64,000 nucleotides of DNA from Dendrocalamus latiflorus. Taxonomy: Eukaryota > Streptophyta > Magnoliopsida > Poales > Poaceae. The notes under the pieces were generated by a model that was not told the DNA's origin, ran no database searches, and was given only the letters and a program-made list of their open reading frames with translations. Both the position numbers and the translations under genes were made by a program. Each line of letters opens with the position of its first letter. Position 1 is the stretch's first letter. The stretch spans positions 18,366,560-18,430,559 of the forward strand of contig CM029642.1 of assembly GCA_017311315.1 (NCBI GenBank), written 5' to 3'. Positions 58,005-64,000 of the stretch are shown here, piece by piece.

Positions 58005-58740
58005 GCGATACATGATACCTCAATTAGATGTAGATGCAGAGTTGGGATTGGCTTTTAGGTTGCTTTTGGACATCTTCCTCCCTGGTTGTGTCATTCTTTA
58101 CCATCTCCGCTTCAATACAATCTATGGAAATATGGCGCAGGACGGTTGGGAAGTGGCCCGGCTGCATTACTGGTGGCTGCCTCCAACGCATGCGGCATGC
58201 ACCACCTCAGCCCTCAATCAATCCAGACGCCGAGATGACTCGAGGGCAGAGAGGTGACAGACACCAAGATCAGGAGCACTGCATGCAGATGGCGCTTCGC
58301 GTGCCACGATTTGTAATTCGAGAGCTTTGAGCTTTTGGCATGGCTGCCGCCTCAAAACATCAGAAGACCCACCCCACAGTAGAAGAGGAACCGTTTTAGC
58401 CCTGCTCGTTTCGGCTTCAGCTTCTGACTTATTTTTCACTATTCATAAATTCATCTTTTTCTGAACTTTTGACTTTTTTGAGTTTTTTCCCGTTCTTTTT
58501 TCCCGTATTCGTTAGTGTTGTCCATAATGAGCTAGCATATTTTTTCTATTTTTAATTTTTTAAAATTTAATTACGCCAAATAAGTCACCTTCAGCTACAG
58601 TAAAATTTCAGCCACTATAGTGCAATCTTAGTCATAAGGCACAGCTTTTCAACCCAAGCGAGCGGGGCACATCTGAGTATGTTGTTGCATATGACGAGTT
58701 GTTCTTTGGGTCAGCGCGTTGTGAGGAGCATGACCCGTTT
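58005..58740 (-). pseudogene. third NLR relic: LRR 3' end split by a MITE
   Basis: 58020-58398 matches the 3' end of the LRR exon of copy 2 (GGACGGTTGGGAAGT, CTGCATT, GCAGAGAG, GCACTGCATGCAGAT, TTGGCATGGCT), on the same strand. The match resumes at 58669 (ACATCTGAGTATGTTGTTGC) after a 270-bp MITE. It is heavily decayed, and no NB-ARC sequence is nearby. Confidence 0.8.
58399..58668 (+). mobile_element. MITE (TIR GCCCTGCTCG) in the NLR relic
   Basis: 270 bp, starting GCCCTGCTCGTTTCGGCTTC and ending AAGCGAGCGGGGC. The interior is AT-rich with TTACGCCAAATAAG, shared with the repeats at 51796-52741. Intact NLR copies lack it at this position, which defines the insertion. The target duplication is not clear. 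Confidence 0.75.
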
Positions 58741-59414
58741 TTTTTCGCTTTTCAGTTAACTTTGTCTTCGTCTTTTTTCAGCAATCACTATTCATCTATC
58801 TATTTATTACTAAAAGTATATAATATGTCTTTTAGAGTTACTAAAAAAAGAGAAATATATTAAAAATTCTTTAAAAAAATAAAATATGTAGCCTTTAATT
58901 TGATAAATCTAAGTTATAACGGCTTAAATTAAAGAAAAAGAAAAATTCGGAATTAAAGATGAGGCGGGCGTTTGACGTCAATGAGGCTCGTGCTTGACTT
59001 GGATTTGTAACTTGATTGACACCGTGTTGGTGGTGGTGACTAGGCGATATGGCGTACCGATACGCATGCACGTACATCTGGTAATACGTTGGCTATTGAT
59101 TGGGATTATACGTAGAGCGGTGAAGTATACGATTGCCATTTTATCATTGGGCATGGTGGGTTGGGGGGGGGGGGGTTGGTAAAATTGTAAAGAAAAAAAA
59201 ATACTGTATTTGCATTTGGATTGCAGTGAATAAACGACCGATTTATCGCTTGACTATCATTTAGGATTTCCGCGTTTCGTGCAGGAGCAAAACGAGTTCC
59301 GTACACGTGCATTACCCGACGAACTTTACTGTGGGCTTTGATGGGCCTTTAACTGGACTGGAATGGGCTCGGAGTGGCCCACTGTAATGGGAGATGTTCA
59401 GGACGAGATGGATT
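58741..59414. other. no gene; first head of an AT-rich repeat and a G-run
   Basis: TCTATCTATTTATTACTAAAAG at 58794 begins a repeat head that recurs downstream. A G13 run is at about 59163-59175. No gene recognised. Confidence 0.45.
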
Positions 59415-59661
59415 TAGGTTCTGTTTTTTTCAGCTTCTAAAAACAGTCGTTCGACTTTTTTTACAGTAACTAGTTTTTAAACAGAGTATTTTCTCAAGAT
59501 AGAATCTACTAGTTAATTGTAATACATACTATACCGACTTCATTTATATCGGTAAAAACCACACGTGAGTTTATGTTACTCCGTAATCCCTCGCACGAAC
59601 AGCCTAAAAGTCACAAGCCGCAGCTAAAAGCTATAAACCGTAGCCAAAAGGAACATGCCCT
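59415..59661 (+). mobile_element. MITE, family 1
   Basis: The interior matches the copy at 1229-1470 closely (TACTAGTTAATTGTAA, ACCGACTTCATTTATATCGG). The termini AGGTTCTG and GAACATGCCCTT are degraded. Confidence 0.65.
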
Positions 59662-60094
59662 TCCGGATGGAGCCAGCACATTAAAGAGAGCTACGAATCG
59701 TTTGCTTTATTGATTTTGGACTGTTCGGTGTTGGAACTGATCCCGGAGCTCTGCTTTCCTACTCTGTTTTAGGCTAAGGCTTTTTAAGCACAAGAGGAGG
59801 AGCCAGAAAAAACAGAACAGCCTTGGACCCTTTCTGATCTTTCACGCGCAAACTCTTATCTTTGAATTCTACGACCACGTCACTTGGCGCGTCCACCTGG
59901 CTACTCTTTTTTTTTGGGTACGACCTGGCTACTCTTTTGGTTGCTACAAAGTGTATCAAGGAGAGGACGATAAACAGATGGCAAAAACTTTTTCAGTTTT
60001 GCTATTTGTTAGTTACTTGAATTTTTTTAATTCGACTCTAAGTTGATTTTCCTTGTCTCATATTAGCGAGACGTGTCCATCTGATTGTGATTTT

Positions 60095-61980
60095 GACCAA
60101 ATCTATTTATTACTAAAAGTCGATGATAGATCTTTTAGAGTTGCTAAGAAAAAGAGAAATATACTAAAAATTCTCACAAAAAAGCAAAACATCTAGCCCT
60201 TAATTTTGGTGGGTCAAAATTATAATGGTTCAGATTAAAAGAAAGAGTCCAAGTCAAGCACAATCCAAACTAAGAGAAATTCATAATTAAGAATAAATAA
60301 AAATTAGGAATTTGATTTCCATACAACTTCCATACTAACATGTATAAATAACTAAAATTCATAATAATAGTTAAACAAAAAATAGCAAATTAAAAGAAAG
60401 ATTTCATGTCAAGTACAATATAAATTAACTAAAATTCAGAATAAAAATAAAATAAAATTAGTAATTTGATTTTCATATGAATTTCAAACTAAACCCCTAA
60501 AAATCTAAATTCAAACCAATAATTAAAAGAAAATAGAAATTAGTTTTTTATATGAATTCCACCCTAAAACTAAAAATAAATCCTTGACAAGTACAATCCA
60601 AAACTTTCAAATTTAGAATAAAAATTAAGGATGATTAGATATTTGATTTGTAAACAAATATGAAACCTAAATTTTAAAAATATTAAAATTTGTTAAACTA
60701 GAAAAATCTAGCTATCTATCTCATGGACCCAAGTCAGAATAGCTCATATAAAAAAAAAGAATCATGTATCAAGTGCAATCCAAATTAACCAAAATCAATT
60801 TGATTTCCATACGACATCTCAAGTAACATCCATAAATAACTAAAATTCATAATAATAATTAAATAAAAATAAGAAAATTAAAAAGAAGTCCATATCAAGT
60901 ATAATTCAAAATAACTAAAATTCAGGGAAGAAAACAAAAGGCAGCTATTTGATTTCCATATGAATTGCAAAGTAAATCTCTGAAAAAACAAAATCTATCT
61001 ATTATATGCTAAAAGTCAATCACATGAGTTTTACATTTACTAAAAAGGAGAAATAAGCTAGAAATAATAAAAGAACGGACCTTCCTCAATTTGGTGGACC
61101 CTTATTATGGTCAGTAAATAATCATCAGTGGATGTCTTAGATAAAATAAGAAATTTTATAAGACAAAACTACCCATTATATATTCTAGATAAACCCAATA
61201 AATAAAAAGAATTCTAGATGACTTGCACTAAAATTCACGTACGAGAGGAAAAGAAGGGTATTGACGTGCAAAATAAATAAGTAAAAGCCATGCATAAGGA
61301 AAATAAGAAAAAAGTGGCACTCCGCAAGAAAAAAGGAGAAATAAAAAAAGACAAGATCTATTCTACATGCACACTTACCAACTTTGCTTTTTTCTAGAAT
61401 CATTATCGATGTAGTGGATTCTAATTAAAGTTGAACTATATTAACTGTTAGGTATTATCTATCAGACAATAAAAGCATAAGATGGTTGATTATATCAGCT
61501 GATAGAAAAGAGAAAAATTATTGAAATTCTCCCGAAAATAAAAGGAAACATTTTACATTTAATTTGGTGTACCCTAATTATGTGTAGTAATCTATAAACA
61601 ATGGATGTTACATGATAAATGAGAATAATTGCTAGATATTCTTAAAAAAGCACCTAGCTCTTAATTAGGTGGACCCTTCTTATGATTAACAAATCAAACC
61701 CAATAATTTTTCTTGATCAATAAAAGTACACATGAAATTGATTTGCACTGTGATATGTATGCATGTATAATTGTGAAACTCTTGTATAAAATTAAGATGT
61801 GAGATGCTAGGATAAAATTGAACTCAAGCGATCCACGCACAGGAACAAACTTGCCTATAATATCCACTATAATTTGCATTCTTTTAATTGTATTAATGTA
61901 TATACAAATATTGTCTCTATTATTGGAGATGTTGATTAAAAATATAAGTAACAAATATTTCCTCCCAAAAGTTTAATCTA
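60095..61980. repeat. array of degenerate AT-rich repeats (possible Helitron heads)
   Basis: Recurring heads (C)TATCTATT(TATTA)..ACTAAAAGT at about 60101 and 61001 (also 58794) are each followed by TTTTAGAGTT/TTTACATTTACTAA, AAAGAGAAATA and TTAATTTGGTGGACCC-type words. Weaker copies lie near 61480 and 61630. TCTATCTATTTATTACTAAA resembles 5' termini reported for grass Helitrons, but no CTRR-hairpin 3' end was found. No coding sequence. Confidence 0.5.
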
Positions 61981-62012
61981 TATCCTTTGTTTTAACATAT
62001 AGAAAGAAAGAG

Positions 62013-62502
62013 ATTTTTTTTAATTTGGCTCTATTGTGTCACTTTTATTTCGAAGTTGGCCCTATTTGAAGTGAAACTATAAATCTAGCCCCTTGTCAAG
62101 CGTGGAAGAACCAACGACCAACGCGTGACTCTTACCATGCCATATGACCATGGCAGCATCCAACCACCATGACACCGCCGGCGAGTGCGGCACAGGTTGG
62201 CCCGGTGCGGTAGGTGGCAGGACCCACAAAGGTTCTATGCCACCTGACCGTGGCAGGAACCTGAAACGACACCTTTCATGGTCTCTGCCATGGTAGGGTG
62301 ACGCGGCACCTTCGTGAATCCCGTCACCTGTCGTGCCCAGCCAAACTGTGCCGTGCTGGGGGTGCTGCTGTGGTGGTACAGTAGGAGGCTCGTGTCACAC
62401 ACTGGTTCTTCCGTGATTGGTTAGGAGGCTAGACTTGTAAATTCGTGACGCATATAGCTACTTTTGAAAGTAAGGTGTCATAATAGGGTCAAATAAAAAA
62501 TC
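62013..62502 (+). mobile_element. small MULE-type element with GC-rich interior
   Basis: Diverged ~100-bp inverted repeats (62013-62113 and about 62395-62502) pair ATTTGGCTCTATTGTGTCAC with its near-complement at the right end. They are flanked by the same 9 bp, AAGAAAGAG (62004-62012 and 62503-62511). The interior (62110-62395) is GC-rich with ATGGCAG words. The 9-bp duplication suggests the Mutator superfamily, though the target is low-complexity. Confidence 0.65.
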
Positions 62503-62772
62503 AAGAAAGAGAGAATGTGAATGAATGTAACACATATTGTGCTTCTATCTAGATATACGCATGAATGCATGCCTCCTTGCGCGATCTATATCCATCGATT
62601 AGCTAGACTTTAGTTATCGGCAGCAAGCAGGGAGCTAGCTGCTAGCTTAATTAGTACTACTAGTATACTAGTACTTGTAATATGTGACGTTCAAATCTTT
62701 GCAATTCAATGGTTCATATTAGTTAGGATTTAGTTATACTATCACTCACACTACTAGCAGTAGAATATCCAA

Positions 62773-63660
62773 ATGGGTAAAATTGCGAAGGACTCACCAA
62801 GGCACTTCAAGCCGAGCGACAACCCGCTGACCCGCATTGCGCAGGTGTTCGTCGCTGTGTTCCGCAAGTGGCACACGGAGGTGCCCCGCCGCGAGTTGCT
62901 CTATGAGGTGGAGAGCGACAAGTCTAAGATCTCTGACATTCGAAAGATCCTTCAAAGCAACGAACTCAGGTAAAGATCTCTCTCGAATAATGGTATTTCT
63001 ATTCGATTCAAGCATCGAATTGTTAAGCGTCGAGTTGTGACATCTAATTAATCTGCATTTGTGGCTTGTGTGGTGTGGAGGTTTCTTGACAAGGCAGTGA
63101 CGATCATCGGAGAGGGCTTCTGCGTGCCAGAGAATATGAAGAACTCGTGGAGGCTCTGCACGGTGACACAGATGAAGTGAAGTGCACCCTTAAGATGTTG
63201 CCCATCTAGCTATGCACCATTGTTTACTTGGTGGTGTTCACCCAGATGGCGTCACTGTTCGTGGAGCAGGGCACTACCATGAACACCAACATCGGGTCGT
63301 TCCATGAGCCAACCACGAGCATGTCAGCATCCTCAGCGTGCTGGTGTTCATTGCCATCAACCGGCGCGTGCTGGTGCCCGTCATGTCCTGGCTGTCCGGC
63401 AACCCGTAGGGGCCGACCAAGCTGCAGCACATGGGTGTCGGGCTCGTGATTGGCATGGCGACGATAGTGGTGGCAAGCGTAGTCGAGGTCGAGCGTCTGA
63501 GGCAGGTGCCGCAGTTCGCTTTGATTGAGGTGTTGGAGGTGTTCATCAACGGGTAGGCGGTGGACAGCGTCAAGAGCTTCAACAGCTCGGTATGCATGGC
63601 GTCCATCTCACTGGGAAACTACATGAGTATCATGCTGGTGAGCGTGGTCGCTAGCGTCAT
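62773..63660 (+). pseudogene. NRT1/PTR family (NPF) transporter fragment
   Basis: NPF proteins are 12-helix proton-coupled nitrate/peptide transporters. Exon 62773-62969 encodes a central-loop segment (FKPSDNPLTRIAQVFVA, then KWHTEVPRRELLYEVE). A GTAAAG donor and TGGAG acceptor join it to 63081 onward (FLDKAVTI, CVPENMKNSWRLCTVTQ). A one-base deletion near 63175, in-frame TAGs (about 63207 and 63407) and a further frameshift near 63330 break the rest (MASLFVEQGTTMNTNIGSFH, then VFIAINRRVLVPVMS). Homology stops at about 63660 (SLGNYMSIMLVSVV). The N-terminal half and C-terminus are absent. Confidence 0.88.
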
Positions 63661-64000
63661 TATTATACCCTTATAAATCAATAGTTAGATTTAATTTCTA
63701 CTAGTAGAAAAATATACTGTAAAAATGCTCCAAATCAATCCAGAGGCACATATGAGCCGAATCAATTTGCATACATCAAATTAACAAGACAGACGCCCAG
63801 CTATTGAACTCCACAGCTCAAAACCATTTGTACAACACTAAACAACTATAAATTACACGCACCATTAATTAGCATAAACGGCAAAACAAGCCCCCTCCCT
63901 AATCAAATAACACACCATTCTCCACCAACTAGTTACAACATATACATCACACCCCTCTCTTAACACTTCTGCAAGCTGAACACCACCACTCCTGTCCTCT
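63661..64000. other. no recognisable gene at the window end
   Basis: AT-rich then C-rich, A-rich sequence. It could be the 3'UTR of a minus-strand gene beyond the window, but nothing in view supports a coding region. Confidence 0.35.

Noticed and set aside
1..64000. CRISPR arrays, tRNA or rRNA genes
   Set aside because: The repeats present are MITEs, LTRs or short tandem duplications; no regularly spaced array or tRNA-like A/B box cloverleaf was recognised by eye.

Overview
The window is nuclear DNA from a grass (Poaceae); I cannot settle the genus. The evidence is GT-AG introns, dense Stowaway- and Tourist-like MITEs in TA or TAA/TTA target sites, Ty1/copia and Ty3/gypsy remnants, a Mutator-like element (MULE), a monocot-type CC-NB-LRR pair and an NPF transporter relic. 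Almost every gene-like sequence is broken, captured or transposon-borne. I found no tRNA, rRNA or CRISPR array.

Layout. 1-1.5 kb: a dispersed repeat (second copy at 26.3 kb) and a MITE. 1.96-6.3 kb: a truncated Ty3/gypsy element (5' LTR, gag, protease, RT, RNase H, no integrase). 7.1-14.4 kb: two diverged direct copies of a ~3-kb LTR-like repeat; one carries a ~590-bp internal inversion. 15.3-18.7 kb: a tandem duplication whose second unit received two abutting Tourist MITEs, with the empty site kept in the first unit. 19.4-19.9 kb: nested MITEs. 20.14-24.6 kb: a MULE with ~587-bp terminal inverted repeats and a perfect 9-bp target duplication. 25-28.3 kb: a mosaic of captured exons, including five in-frame exons of a PIG-F-like gene. 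30.3-36.5 kb and 45.9-54.4 kb: two copies of a duplicated block, each with a CC-NB-LRR gene on the minus strand broken by one nonsense codon at a different place. 37.6-44 kb: LTR and copia fragments. 51.2-53.9 kb: a non-autonomous copia-like element inside the second NLR block. 58.0-58.7 kb: a third NLR relic split by a MITE. 58.8-62.0 kb: AT-rich degenerate repeats. 62.0-62.5 kb: a small MULE-type MITE. 62.8-63.7 kb: an NPF (NRT1/PTR) pseudogene.

How parts work together. In the MULE, a mudrA-type transposase gene on plus and a GRF-type zinc-finger/coiled-coil gene on minus converge. Each starts from its own TIR copy, which supplies promoter, 5'UTR and the donor of a 5'UTR intron. This matches the architecture of MuDR, but the second gene is not recognisably mudrB. 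The transposase has lost most of its catalytic core at a junction made of copied upstream segments, so the element should be non-autonomous; its second ORF looks intact. Clusters of the palindrome GGCGCC in both TIRs and at one internal site are the most striking unexplained signal.

The two NLR genes share an identical three-exon plan, including a 7-codon first exon, and look like a recent duplication now decaying independently.
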